From Sphingomonadales bacterium UBA1936 (GTDB lineage: Bacteria; Pseudomonadota; Alphaproteobacteria; Sphingomonadales; Sphingomonadaceae), in NCBI GenBank assembly GCA_002336985.1, contig DDFE01000151.1, forward strand, positions 44,252 to 108,251: a stretch of 64,000 bases of DNA. Reading direction: 5' to 3'. Both the position numbers and the translations under genes were made by a program. The stretch's first letter is position 1. Each line of letters starts with the position of its first letter. Of the stretch, positions 35,808 to 44,328 are shown piece by piece. The notes under the pieces are model-generated. The model was not told where the DNA came from. It saw only the letters and a list, made by a program, of their open reading frames with translations, and did not search any database.

Positions 35808-35833
35808 GTAACCGAGGCGGCATCGCCTGCGAA
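35808..35833 (+). promoter_or_regulatory. SigF-type promoter of the bufA2-bufB-bufC operon
   Basis: GTAACC (35808-35813), 16 bases, CGAA (35830-35833), starting two bases after the nrsF stop. Leader to bufA2 is about 35 bases. It is the third copy of the same element in 1.3 kb. Confidence 0.82.
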
Positions 35834-35871
35834 CTGGAGAGGCCAACCCGGCATATTTCCAGGAGACGATC

Positions 35872-36132
35872 ATGATCACACTTCGCACCGGCACCAGCAT
35901 TGCCGCTTCCGCAGCACTCATCGCCATTAGCGCCGCTGCCGTTCCAACTGCTGCCGTCGCCAAGGGCGCTGCGGGCGTCCACTGCTATGGCATCAACACC
36001 TGCAAGGGCACGTCGGACTGCAAGACCGCGCACAACGACTGCAAGGGTCAGAACAGCTGCAAGGGCATGGGATTCAAGGTCATGTCGGCCAAGAAGTGCA
36101 CCGCCGCCGGTGGCAGCCTGACCGAGAAATAA
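35872..36132 (+). CDS. bufA2: Bufferin precursor, BufA2 type
   Basis: An 86-residue precursor with a signal peptide of about 30 residues (ending AVAKGA). The mature part has six Cys at 38, 44, 50, 57, 63 and 76 in the repeated pattern CYGIN-CKG-DCK-CKGQN-CKGMGF. Some are expected to be modified by BufB. CCAGGAGACG precedes the ATG. It differs from BufA1 in sequence and in Cys number, so the locus encodes two kinds of bufferin. Confidence 0.9.
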   Translation: MITLRTGTSIAASAALIAISAAAVPTAAVAKGAAGVHCYGINTCKGTSDCKTAHNDCKGQNSCKGMGFKVMSAKKCTAAGGSLTEK

Positions 36133-36207
36133 TGCCCTAGGTCCGGCGGGTCTCCCAATGACGCCCACCCGCCGGGCCGCATTCTCCGACTTTTACCGAG
36201 GTGTGCG

Positions 36208-37041
36208 ATGACAATTCCCAGCTTTGCCGGGTTCGGACTCGGCCTGCGCAAACCGCATTATCTCGAGTTTATCGAGCAGCGTGTCGCGGTCGATTTCGTC
36301 GAGGTTATCTCGGAAAACTTCATGGTCGACGGCGGACGACCCAAGCGCATCCTCCACCAGGTTCGCGAAAATTATCCCGTGGCGTTACACGGCGTATCGA
36401 TGTCAGTCGGATCGGCCGACGGCGTAGATACCGCCTACTTGGCACGGCTACGCGCACTGGTCGACGAGATCGAACCGCTGTTCGTGTCGGACCATCTCTG
36501 TTGGACGCAATTCGGCGGGTTCAATTCGCACGACCTGCTGCCACTACCCTACACGGATGAAGCGCTCGACGTCGTCTGCGCCAATGTGAGTACGGCGCAG
36601 GACGCATTGGGACGGCAAATGCTGATCGAGAACCCGTCGAGCTATATTGCGTTCGACAATGACACGATGAGTGAATGGGCGTTCCTCGACGCACTTTGCG
36701 CACGCACCGGATGCGGACTGCTGCTCGACGTCAACAATGTGTTCGTCAGCGCGACGAACCACGGCTTCGATCCCATCGCCTATCTCGACGGTGTGCCGCA
36801 CGACCGCGTGCGACAGGTACACCTCGCCGGCCATTCGCAAGGCGAGGCCATGCTGATCGATACGCACGACCAGCCTGTGCCACCATCGGTATGGGACTTG
36901 TACGCGCATGTCCTTCCGCACCTCGGCCCAGTCGCGACGATGATCGAGCGCGACGATGCGATCCCGCCACTGCACGAGCTGCTCTCCGAATTGGGCCACG
37001 CCCGCGCGATCGGTCAATCGGCGCAGCGGCTAGCGGCATGA
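36208..37041 (+). CDS. bufB: Multinuclear non-haem iron oxidase, DUF692 (BufB)
   Basis: A 277-residue TIM-barrel MNIO that installs thiooxazole-type modifications on precursor cysteines. Landmarks are GFGLGLRKPHY, VDFVEVISENFM, VALHGVSMSVG (His), VSDHLCW, LIENPSSYI (Glu), LLLDVNNVFVSATNHG (Asp, His) and QVHLAGHS. These residues supply the iron ligands in the family. It is downstream of bufA2 and overlaps bufC by four bases. It is the only MNIO gene in the window and may serve both precursors. Confidence 0.93.
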   Translation: MTIPSFAGFGLGLRKPHYLEFIEQRVAVDFVEVISENFMVDGGRPKRILHQVRENYPVALHGVSMSVGSADGVDTAYLARLRALVDEIEPLFVSDHLCWTQFGGFNSHDLLPLPYTDEALDVVCANVSTAQDALGRQMLIENPSSYIAFDNDTMSEWAFLDALCARTGCGLLLDVNNVFVSATNHGFDPIAYLDGVPHDRVRQVHLAGHSQGEAMLIDTHDQPVPPSVWDLYAHVLPHLGPVATMIERDDAIPPLHELLSELGHARAIGQSAQRLAA

Positions 37042-37799
37042 CCCTCGCACAGACACAACAAGCATTCAGCGCGTGGTTGAGCACAGGCGCGTCAGACGCA
37101 GGAATGTTCGGCCCTAGCGCTCAGCCCGGCCTCGGAATCTACCAGAATAACTATCGATCGCAGCTCGCGTCGTGCCTCGAGGACAGTTTCGCCATCACGC
37201 GGCAATGGATCGGTGGCGAGGCGTTTCACGATGCCATGGTTCACCATGTCGAACGCGTGCCGCCGAGCAGCTGGACGCTTGATGCCTATCCGCGCGATTT
37301 TCCGGCGACGCTCGCGCTACGCTATCCGGACGATCCGGATGTGACCGAGCTTGCCGAGCTGGAGCTGGCGCTCGCCGAGGCCTTTGTCGGACAGGATGCG
37401 GAAGTGATCGCTGCGGAGCAGCTCGCGCACACCGACTGGAACGAAGCCGTCTTTCGTTTCAGTCCGACGCTCGACATGCTGCGCTCAACGACAAATGCAC
37501 CAGCCATCTGGACCGCGCTGGTGAACGAGAGCATGCCTCCGGCCGCCGAATACCTATCTGCACCCGCTGCATTGCTGGTCTGGCGTCAGGACGAGGTTTC
37601 CAGATTTCGTGTCCTGGGTACGTCAGAGCAGCGGGCCATCCTGGTCATGCGTAACGGCCTGTCCTTTGCGGCACTGTGCGTACTTCTCATTGACGAAATG
37701 GGCGACGAGGCGGGAATTGAAACGGGAGGCGCATGGCTTGGGCAATGGCTCGCTGATGGACTGCTGACCGATGTCGTAAGCAACCAGTCTGTGGCTTAG
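37038..37799 (+). CDS. bufC: DUF2063 bufferin maturation partner (BufC)
   Basis: A 253-residue protein. The start at 37038 overlaps bufB (ATGA). The N-terminal half is the DUF2063 domain (QTQQAFSAWLSTGASD, then LGIYQNNYRSQLASCLEDSFAITRQWIGGEAFH). BufC proteins bind the MNIO and present the precursor leader, acting like a RiPP recognition element. The C-terminal half is a second domain usual in the family. Confidence 0.9.
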   Translation: MTLAQTQQAFSAWLSTGASDAGMFGPSAQPGLGIYQNNYRSQLASCLEDSFAITRQWIGGEAFHDAMVHHVERVPPSSWTLDAYPRDFPATLALRYPDDPDVTELAELELALAEAFVGQDAEVIAAEQLAHTDWNEAVFRFSPTLDMLRSTTNAPAIWTALVNESMPPAAEYLSAPAALLVWRQDEVSRFRVLGTSEQRAILVMRNGLSFAALCVLLIDEMGDEAGIETGGAWLGQWLADGLLTDVVSNQSVA

Positions 37800-38025
37800 T
37801 TGGCGTGGTAGGCTTTTATTCCCCGGAACTCGTTTCAGGTCCGATCTGAAATCAAAGATAACGAATCCCCAATAAATGGTACAATTTCGTATTCACGCTT
37901 GAAACAGAAAAAAGATGCAAGGCACTGAAAAAATATAATCTTTGACTCTTTATCGCTTTGTTCACCATCTCTGATCTTGGGTTTGATTTTCGAACCCAGA
38001 GTAAGGCTTGGGTGTAACTTAGATC

Positions 38026-38547
38026 ATGAAAATCAAATCGCTTGTTCTTGCGACGCTCAGCGTCGCGTCGTGCCTTGCTGCAGTTCCGGCCTCGGCAGCA
38101 CCGTTCCTGTTCGAACTGACCGGATCGCGAAGCGCGACCTTCACGATCGATACAGCGATCGCACCCACCACACAGAGCTCAACGGCATTCGGCGATCAGA
38201 TTTCCTACAACAGCGTCGCGGGCGTTTTCGGCGGCACCACGCAGAATGCGCAAATCGGCTTTGGTACCAATATCTTCGCGCAGTTGAACATCGGCGGGAC
38301 TCCGCTTGGCTTCACGCAGTTCGGCGGACCCGATCTCTTCACGCTCGTCAATTCCATGCCCGTGTTCAAGACCGGTTCGTTTAACCTGACCAGCATTGTG
38401 TCGGGATCGAGCACGCTGCGTATTTCGGCTGTAGCCGCCGCTGTGCCTGAGCCCACGACCTGGGCAATGATGCTCGTCGGCTTCGGCTCGATCGGTTACG
38501 CGATGCGCCGCCGCTCAAAAGTTCGGACGACTGTTCAGTTCGCCTGA
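38026..38547 (+). CDS. PEPxxWA-CTERM sorting domain protein
   Basis: A 173-residue exported protein. An N-terminal signal peptide (MKIKSLVLATLSVASCLAAV) is followed by a beta-rich, Ser/Thr/Gly-rich mature part. The C terminus is the sorting tail VPEPTTWAMMLVGFGSIGYAMRRR. Such proteins are processed by exosortase-type systems and are frequent in sphingomonads. The mature domain has no known function. It stands alone with an AT-rich upstream region and its own terminator. Confidence 0.9.
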   Translation: MKIKSLVLATLSVASCLAAVPASAAPFLFELTGSRSATFTIDTAIAPTTQSSTAFGDQISYNSVAGVFGGTTQNAQIGFGTNIFAQLNIGGTPLGFTQFGGPDLFTLVNSMPVFKTGSFNLTSIVSGSSTLRISAVAAAVPEPTTWAMMLVGFGSIGYAMRRRSKVRTTVQFA

Positions 38548-38570
38548 GCTAATATATCTGCTTTATAAGT

Positions 38571-38606
38571 GAGCCGTCGGTCGAAAGGCCGGCGGCTCGT
38601 TCTTTT
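38571..38606 (+). terminator. Rho-independent terminator after the PEP-CTERM gene
   Basis: GAGCCGTCGG (38571-38580) pairs with CCGGCGGCTC (38589-38598) in a 10-bp stem with one T-G pair, an 8-base loop, and the tail GTTCTTTT. It lies 24 bases after the stop. Confidence 0.85.
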
Positions 38607-39011
38607 GCAGCGCTGTGTGCACAAGCAGAGATGTCGTGGGTTCGCGAAAGTGCGTCCAGCTGACGCTGTGGGTCGTACCTGATGCGTGTTTGTTTTCTCC
38701 TTCATCGAGGCGTGTTTGCCGGCGCGCTCAGCAAGCGTTGCCGAGCTTGCGGACCTACTTTCCGACATCGTCGCCTCGCTGACCGCGACGTTCGGCGATC
38801 AGGCGATATTGGTCGCTCGCGGCCAACCACCATTTAAAGATGTTGGCAACGATATCGGAATTTCGTGGGGTGAAGTCACGCAAGCACTCGGAATAATATA
38901 AGAACGACGTGCGTAGAAAGCGACCTCAATCTTCGGGCGCCATGAGACTGACTCGCAAGAGGAACGTCAGCAGGCGCGGGCGGTTCAACGGACACACCCA
39001 GGAGTAAGTCC
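38607..39011. other. Intergenic region with one weak small frame
   Basis: About 400 bases precede the hemerythrin gene. A frame from 38686 to 38901 (71 residues, no ATG, containing SVAELADLLSDIVASLTATFGDQ) is unconvincing as a gene. A hemerythrin promoter is expected here but no clear one is seen. Confidence 0.5.
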
Positions 39012-39563
39012 ATGTCAATTCTCGATAAAGTTGCCGCCGCGGTGATGCCGCTGGCGAACGAAGAAGATCGCGCTGAAGCCCGCGCAAAATTTCGCGGCCT
39101 TACCGGGCGCGCGGAATGGGTTGGCATGATCCTCGACCACCATCTGAAGCTGGAAGCCTTGTTTGCTAAAGCGCTGGGAGCGACTGACAGCGCCGGTCGA
39201 GCTGCTGCGCACAAGGAGCTCGGCGTACTACTCACCGGTCACGCGAACGCCGAAGAGTCGGTCCTGTATCCGGCAATGGTTGATACCGGGCACCAGCATC
39301 ATGCGACGACGGCGTACACGCAGCAGGCCACGGCCAAGACCGAAATGTTCCTTCTGGAAGGTCTCGATCCGGCGAGCGAGGATTATTCTGACAAGCTTAC
39401 GCACGTCCGGGATGCAGTAGCCCAGCACATGTATGAAGAGGAAGGGACGTGGTTTGCTGACCTTGCTCAAAGCGAAGCCGACCAAGCTGTCCTTACGAAG
39501 CGCTACACCGAAGAATTTACCCGCTATGTTGGTAGCGACAACAAGCCCGCGCTATTCAGCTGA
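39012..39563 (+). CDS. Hemerythrin HHE domain protein
   Basis: A 183-residue cytoplasmic protein with an HHE cation-binding domain. Iron-ligand candidates are MILDHHLKLEALF, GHANAEESVLYPAM, HQHHATTAY and VAQHMYEEEGTWF. Such proteins bind a di-iron centre and have been linked to O2, NO or redox sensing. AGGAG lies upstream. It is monocistronic. Confidence 0.88.
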   Translation: MSILDKVAAAVMPLANEEDRAEARAKFRGLTGRAEWVGMILDHHLKLEALFAKALGATDSAGRAAAHKELGVLLTGHANAEESVLYPAMVDTGHQHHATTAYTQQATAKTEMFLLEGLDPASEDYSDKLTHVRDAVAQHMYEEEGTWFADLAQSEADQAVLTKRYTEEFTRYVGSDNKPALFS

Positions 39564-39792
39564 GCTTGTCGAATTCGATTGATGCAAAAGCCATTCGCCG
39601 TGTGGGCGGACGGCTTGCTTTGAGCGCTACGCCGGCGACGATTGATATTGGACATTTCCGCGACGATCGGGCCCAACGGCCGCTTTTCAGTTGCGGCGGT
39701 TCATCGCTCCACGCGAGAATGGGAGCGCATAGCCGTCACCCCAAACATGACCATTCGTTGCCAGCGACGCTACCGTCGTCGGCAACCAGGGC

Positions 39793-40188
39793 TCATCCGG
39801 GAATGTAGATTCCACAAAGCTTGTTGCCATCGGGATCGCGCACATAGGCGAGATGGATTGTGCCCATCGCCGAGTCACGCGGGCCAGGCAGGTCCTCGAT
39901 CGACGTTCCCCCGTTTGCGACGGCGACATCGTGAAATTCCTGAACCTGCTCAGGTGAATTGCAGGAGAACGCAACGGTGCCGCCATTGGCGACGGACGCG
40001 GGTTCGTCGTTGATCGGCTCCGTCACGATAAAGTTCGTGCCGCCCGCGTTTCGATAGAAGAGGCGGGTATGGCCACTGCCTGCGATGTTCAGCATCGCTT
40101 CGTCCGCGCCAAGCGTGCCGAGCAACGCATTATAGAATCGCTTGGATCGTTCAATATCATTAGACCCGACCATCGTGTGGAATAGCAC
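39793..40188 (-). CDS. VOC family (glyoxalase/bleomycin resistance-like) protein
   Basis: A 131-residue protein with two beta-alpha-beta3 VOC halves: MVGSNDIERSKRFYNALLGTLG at the N terminus and LAYVRDPDGNKLCGIYIPG at the C terminus. The start is taken as GTG 40188 because GGGAGAG stands before it; an ATG at 40221 would add 11 residues with no family match. Substrate is unknown. It is convergent with the hemerythrin gene. Confidence 0.82.
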   Translation of the reverse strand: MLFHTMVGSNDIERSKRFYNALLGTLGADEAMLNIAGSGHTRLFYRNAGGTNFIVTEPINDEPASVANGGTVAFSCNSPEQVQEFHDVAVANGGTSIEDLPGPRDSAMGTIHLAYVRDPDGNKLCGIYIPG

Positions 40189-40246
40189 GTCAACTCTCCC
40201 GGTGTCCGGCAAGCGCTGCATCTGCGGTTCCGGACGGCGGCGATAG

Positions 40247-40543
40247 CCGGTTTATCAAGGACATCACACCGCTATCGTTGCGTCCGGGCGTATCCGAGGC
40301 GACATGGCAAGCATCGTGGTCACCGACGATGGACCGGGCGTCGAACCCGAGGACGTCGACGCCATGCTGCGTCCGGTTGGCCGGCTCGACGAGGCGCGGA
40401 GCACATCCGGTCTCGGTCTCGGTCTCGCGATCGTGAATGGCATCGCACGCCTGCACAGCGGCGTCCTCGAGCTGGAACACCTAGCACCAGGTTTGTTGGT
40501 TTCGATCGGCCTGCCGATATTGGTCGCTGCGAAGGAGGCGTAG
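40247..40543 (+). pseudogene. Remnant of a sensor histidine kinase (ATPase domain C terminus)
   Basis: The frame opens after a stop at 40244-40246 and shows VVTDDGPGVEPEDVDAM and STSGLGLGLAIVNGIARLHSG, the G1 and G2 boxes of a HATPase_c domain. The N box, dimerisation domain and sensor part are missing. The first ATG is at 40304 (79 residues). It is best read as a decayed kinase gene. Confidence 0.75.
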
Positions 40544-40603
40544 CCGACCATTCACATTAGCACTCTCGACGCAACCAAGCTGTGCAACAGCGGCGGCCAC
40601 CCG

Positions 40604-41671
40604 CTATCTCAAAACATCTTCAGCGTCGACAAGCTGAACGTCTGACATCATGCCGAGATAGGCATCGTAATAAGCCTTGTGCGACGATCCGACGATGTTG
40701 AGCACGCGCCCGCCCGGTTTATTGGCGAAGGCTGTCCGAATGTTCGCAGTCATGCGGAGGTTTCGCACTTCCCACCAGGCAAGGTAGGCTCGTCCGTAAT
40801 TTTCAGGCGAAGCCGCGCTCATCGCGCGCCGGTAGTCGGTAGTGACATAGTCACGCTGCGAAGCCGGCTGATTTATGAAGCGATAATAGTCGAGAAGTTC
40901 GGCGCCAGTGCGCATTGACGCGCTCATCTGCCGGTCCTTATCGACGATGGCCGACTTTGAGGTCTTCCACATGTTCGTCATGTAAGGATCGAAACCCGGT
41001 CCAGCCAAAGCCTGAATAGTGTCTGCTGTATGGTCATCCACGGCATAGACGCGCTGAAGACCAAGCCGCGCGGCAAGAGTAACAGCGATTACGTCAGTTT
41101 CGTTTGGCTTGGCCGCTGAGGGTATGAGGATCTTCAGGAGAACGTCATCGACACCATCGCCGGTGCGGCGCTCGTTGGCGGGCAGCTGCCGCCACTGCAC
41201 GCGTGCCGAGGGGCGATCGCCGGCCGCAATGAACAGCGCTGCCAAATGGCGACGCTGGGCTGCTGTCGGGTTGGAAGGCCAATTCGCCATAACTTTGTCG
41301 ATTTCCGCCATGGCCGCGGGGACCGTCAGTCCCGTGGACTTCTCCGCGTCATCAGTCGGCCAGCAATAGGTGTCGAACATGTTCGGATATTTTGCGGCGT
41401 AGCGCTTCAGAAGGTCGCACTGTTCGCCGGAAATGCCCTCATGCGTGATGATATCCGGCTTGAATGCGGCAAGCTTTTCCAGAAGCGGCGCCATCATCTC
41501 GGGTGTCACCGCATGGTCAAGCTGACTGAGGTGGGTGCTCCCGATCGTCAGGACCTGCGTTGGCGGGCCGGCCTGCGCGCCCTTCCAGCTTCGAGGATCG
41601 AACGCGGGTTTCTGTGCAACCGCCGGCAGCGTAACAAACACGGCGACTACTGCTGCGATACACATCCGCAT
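40604..41671 (-). CDS. DUF5694 secreted protein
   Basis: A 355-residue protein. The start at 41671 gives a signal peptide (MRMCIAAVVAVFVTLPAVAQ) and has AAGGGGG upstream. The body has VLTIGSTHLSQLD near the N terminus and RVLNIVGSSHKAYYDAYL near the C terminus, typical of DUF5694, a TraB/ChaN-like fold with His/Glu pairs (ITHEGISGEQ). Function is unknown; a metal-dependent or haem-binding role is speculative. Confidence 0.75.
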   Translation of the reverse strand: MRMCIAAVVAVFVTLPAVAQKPAFDPRSWKGAQAGPPTQVLTIGSTHLSQLDHAVTPEMMAPLLEKLAAFKPDIITHEGISGEQCDLLKRYAAKYPNMFDTYCWPTDDAEKSTGLTVPAAMAEIDKVMANWPSNPTAAQRRHLAALFIAAGDRPSARVQWRQLPANERRTGDGVDDVLLKILIPSAAKPNETDVIAVTLAARLGLQRVYAVDDHTADTIQALAGPGFDPYMTNMWKTSKSAIVDKDRQMSASMRTGAELLDYYRFINQPASQRDYVTTDYRRAMSAASPENYGRAYLAWWEVRNLRMTANIRTAFANKPGGRVLNIVGSSHKAYYDAYLGMMSDVQLVDAEDVLR

Positions 41672-42034
41672 TACGTTTCCCCCTTGAGCCGTTTCGTCAG
41701 TATGCGCAAAGCCGGACCAATTAGGCCGGGCTGGCCCCAAGTCTACCGCTAAGTAGGGCCTGACTGGCCGGATCATCGACCCGCGGACGCTGCTTGGTGA
41801 AAGGAAGGTCGTCGCGTCTCGTGCGCAAGGTCGACCAGTCCTTGAGTCTTGCGGCAGCGCTACGGACGATTGAGAGCGGCTCGATGACGACGGCAATTGT
41901 GATTTCAAACACGAAGCTTGTGCGAAGCGCCGACGCCTGGCAGTTTCACGTCGTCTGCTCGAGCCGTAAGCGGTGCACTATCGCGCAAAACGACATAGGC
42001 AAACCGACGGAATCCGTCAGTGAATGGGTGTCGT
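41672..42034. other. Intergenic region without a supported gene
   Basis: This 363-base stretch lies between two minus-strand genes. A plus-strand frame with MTTAIVISNTKLVRSADAWQF (41884-42051) overlaps the MerR gene end and has no family match. Nothing else is seen. Confidence 0.5.
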
Positions 42035-42436
42035 CTATTGCGCAGGAATAAGCGCTTCAAGAATACCGCAGCTAGCCGTCGCGCCGCCAGCGCAGGCGGT
42101 GCTCAGCTGAGCAAGTTCCTGACGCAATGCGGTCAGGCTCGCGATCTTCCTGTCGACTTCCTCGATGTGATCGCGCGCGGTGTCGTGAACGCTCGCGCAT
42201 CCCGTCCGCGCGTCGCCTGAAAGGTTTAGAAGCTTTCGAACCTGATCGAGCGAAAAGCCGAGATCGCGCGCCCGGCGAATAAATTGCAATTGAGCAAGTT
42301 CGCTGCTGCCGTAAATCCGGTAGTTGCCGCCGGTTCGTGCAGGCTGGGGAAGAAGACCCGCCTTCTCATACCACCGGATCGTCTCGACTTTGGTGTCCGT
42401 TGCACGAGACAAATCACCGATCCGAAGTGCAGGCAA
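42035..42436 (-). CDS. MerR family regulator, Cd/Pb/Zn-responsive type (CadR/PbrR-like)
   Basis: A 133-residue regulator. The N-terminal HTH is ALRIGDLSRATDTKVETIRWYEKAGLLPQPART, and a dimerisation helix covers residues about 80-112. Cys 80, 115 and 123 (TGCASVHDTARDHI and CAGGATASCGIL) are at the metal-binding positions of CadR/PbrR/ZntR. It is divergent from the efflux operon, and a matching operator lies between. It should turn the operon on when Cd, Pb or Zn binds. Confidence 0.9.
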   Translation of the reverse strand: MPALRIGDLSRATDTKVETIRWYEKAGLLPQPARTGGNYRIYGSSELAQLQFIRRARDLGFSLDQVRKLLNLSGDARTGCASVHDTARDHIEEVDRKIASLTALRQELAQLSTACAGGATASCGILEALIPAQ

Positions 42437-42475
42437 AGCCGTAATCCTAATCGAAGCGAAACATTTCGAAATCGC

Positions 42476-42506
42476 TTGACCCTCTAGTGGCTTCAGGGTG
42501 CATAGG
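42476..42506 (+). promoter_or_regulatory. MerR-type operator-promoter of the czc operon
   Basis: A -35-like TTGACC (42476-42481) is followed by a long spacer of 20 bases and an ATAGGC -10-like hexamer. The dyad arms ACCCT (42479-42483) and AGGGT (42495-42499) lie within the spacer, the usual MerR-family geometry. It reads toward the efflux genes. Confidence 0.7.
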
Positions 42507-42547
42507 CGAATCTATTCTGGATCGGCAAAAGGCTTTTTGCGGCAAAA

Positions 42548-42940
42548 ATGATCATGCGGTCGCGAGTTACGGAGAAAGGACTGCGAGGGCGAGGTTTCGC
42601 GCCCGTGCGGCAATTTCTCTGCATGCTCGCGTTGGTTTTCGCCATTTTCTCCCTGGCTGGGGGCACCGTCGCGCACGCTATGGAGCCGGTACAATGTGTC
42701 GAGTTGAGCGACACCATGGGCTCGGATCATGTCTCGGGCGACAATGATCAGGTCCCTTCCGATTTCGGCAAGGCCTCGCCGCATCACCATGGCGGATGCC
42801 ATAGCCATCAGTTAAGCGAACCGCGCACCGAAGGCATCCCAAGCTTCACACCGTTCTCGGCCGCGACGTTCGTCTTCAGCGTCGTCGACGCGATCATTTC
42901 GACCGAACCGGACCCGGCGCTTCGTCCCCCCATCGCCTGA
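42548..42940 (+). CDS. Small exported His-rich protein preceding czcC
   Basis: A 130-residue protein with an N-terminal membrane or signal segment (FLCMLALVFAIFSLAGGTVAHA). It has a His/Cys-rich patch, SPHHHGGCHSHQL, around residues 77-89. No family name is known. Proteins of this sort precede czcCBA genes in sphingomonads and may bind periplasmic metal. The start is uncertain: ATG at 42548 or 42554. Confidence 0.6.
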   Translation: MIMRSRVTEKGLRGRGFAPVRQFLCMLALVFAIFSLAGGTVAHAMEPVQCVELSDTMGSDHVSGDNDQVPSDFGKASPHHHGGCHSHQLSEPRTEGIPSFTPFSAATFVFSVVDAIISTEPDPALRPPIA

Positions 42941-42996
42941 CATTCCGCTGATCCGCCCGCGCGCGGAGCCACAGGATTTGTCAGGAGCTATCTCAC

Positions 42997-44328
42997 ATGA
43001 AACGTATCATCGCGGCCGCGCTGGCCGCGGCGTCGATCGCCACCACGGCGACGGCGCAAACCGGCATAGCGCCGGAGCCAGCGTCCACGCCCGTGCTGCA
43101 CAACGGCAGCGCTCTTACCCTGGACGACGTCATTCGAGCCGTCGGCGTCGACCGTCCCACCGTGCGGTCTCCGCAACAGACCATGCCTCCCCCGGCACCG
43201 GCGCTGTCCTCCGCCGCGGCGGGCATCGAGGCCGCCCAAGCAGCGCGGCGCGTTGCGGGTCTGCGCCCCAACCCGCAGATTCAGGGCCAATTCGAAAACG
43301 TTATCGGAAGCGGTCCCTATCGCGGCACGTCGAGTGCCGAAACGACAGTCGCTCTCGGCGTCCCGCTCGAACTCGGCGGCAAGCGGCCAGCGCGCGTTGC
43401 GCTCGCCACCGCACGCCTGTCGCGGGCGGAGATCCAGGCCGAAATCGCACGCGCAGACCTGCGGCTTCGTATCACGCAGCTTTATGTCGACACGGTCGCC
43501 GCCGAACGGCGTGCGCAGGTCCTGAGCGAGCAGGCAGGAATCGCCTCCAACACGCTGCGCATCGCGACTGCCCGCATCAGGGTCGGCGCGGTCAGTCCGA
43601 TCGAGGGCCAGCGTGCCGAAGTGCTGCAGATCAATGCGCAGATCGCCGCCGATAACGCGGCGCGGGAAGCCCAGGCGGCACGCCTCAATCTGGCGACCGT
43701 CGCGGGGCAGCCGATCGTCGGCCCGCTGGATTTCGCGTGGTTCGACCGGGTCCAAGGTTACGGTCCGGTCGAGCCCGTCGACGTTGATGGCACGCTCGCT
43801 CTGGCTGCGGCACAGGCCGATGTGAAATCGGCGACGGCACAGGTCCGCGTGGCGCAGTCGCTCCGCGTTCCCGACGTGACTGTCAGCGCCGGCGCACGGC
43901 GACTGGAAGCGACGAAGGACATTGCGGCTGTCTTCGGCGTCACCATTCCGTTTCCGGTCTTCAACAACGGCAGCGCGCTGGTTGCACAGTCGCGGTCTGA
44001 AGAGCGACAGGCGGTCGCACAGCGCAATCTTGCCGTCATCGATACGCAGCAGGCCATCACGCAGGCACAGACCGAAGTGGCCAATGCCGCCGCAACGGCG
44101 CGTGCGGCCGGTGGTCCCGGCCTCGCCGCTGCCCAGGAAGCCGCACGCATCGCGCGCATCGGCTGGGCACAGGGCAAATTCGACCAGATTGCCCTGCTCG
44201 ACGCCGAACGTACCCTCTCGCTGACACGGCAGGCGCATGTCGATGCGCTGGCTGCCTATCATAACGCCCAGGCCCGCCTCGAACGGCTGACGACGCCTGC
44301 GAGCACTGCTCCCGGAGAAAATCGATGA
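42997..44328 (+). CDS. czcC: Outer-membrane channel of a CzcCBA metal efflux pump
   Basis: A 443-residue TolC-family protein. It has a signal peptide ending TATAQ, then two TolC repeats with long coiled coils rich in Ala/Gln/Glu (AAAGIEAAQAARRVAGLRPNPQIQGQFENV and the matching C-terminal helix). It is the exit duct of the pump. CAGGAG precedes the ATG. The stop overlaps the next gene by four bases. Confidence 0.88.
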   Translation: MKRIIAAALAAASIATTATAQTGIAPEPASTPVLHNGSALTLDDVIRAVGVDRPTVRSPQQTMPPPAPALSSAAAGIEAAQAARRVAGLRPNPQIQGQFENVIGSGPYRGTSSAETTVALGVPLELGGKRPARVALATARLSRAEIQAEIARADLRLRITQLYVDTVAAERRAQVLSEQAGIASNTLRIATARIRVGAVSPIEGQRAEVLQINAQIAADNAAREAQAARLNLATVAGQPIVGPLDFAWFDRVQGYGPVEPVDVDGTLALAAAQADVKSATAQVRVAQSLRVPDVTVSAGARRLEATKDIAAVFGVTIPFPVFNNGSALVAQSRSEERQAVAQRNLAVIDTQQAITQAQTEVANAAATARAAGGPGLAAAQEAARIARIGWAQGKFDQIALLDAERTLSLTRQAHVDALAAYHNAQARLERLTTPASTAPGENR

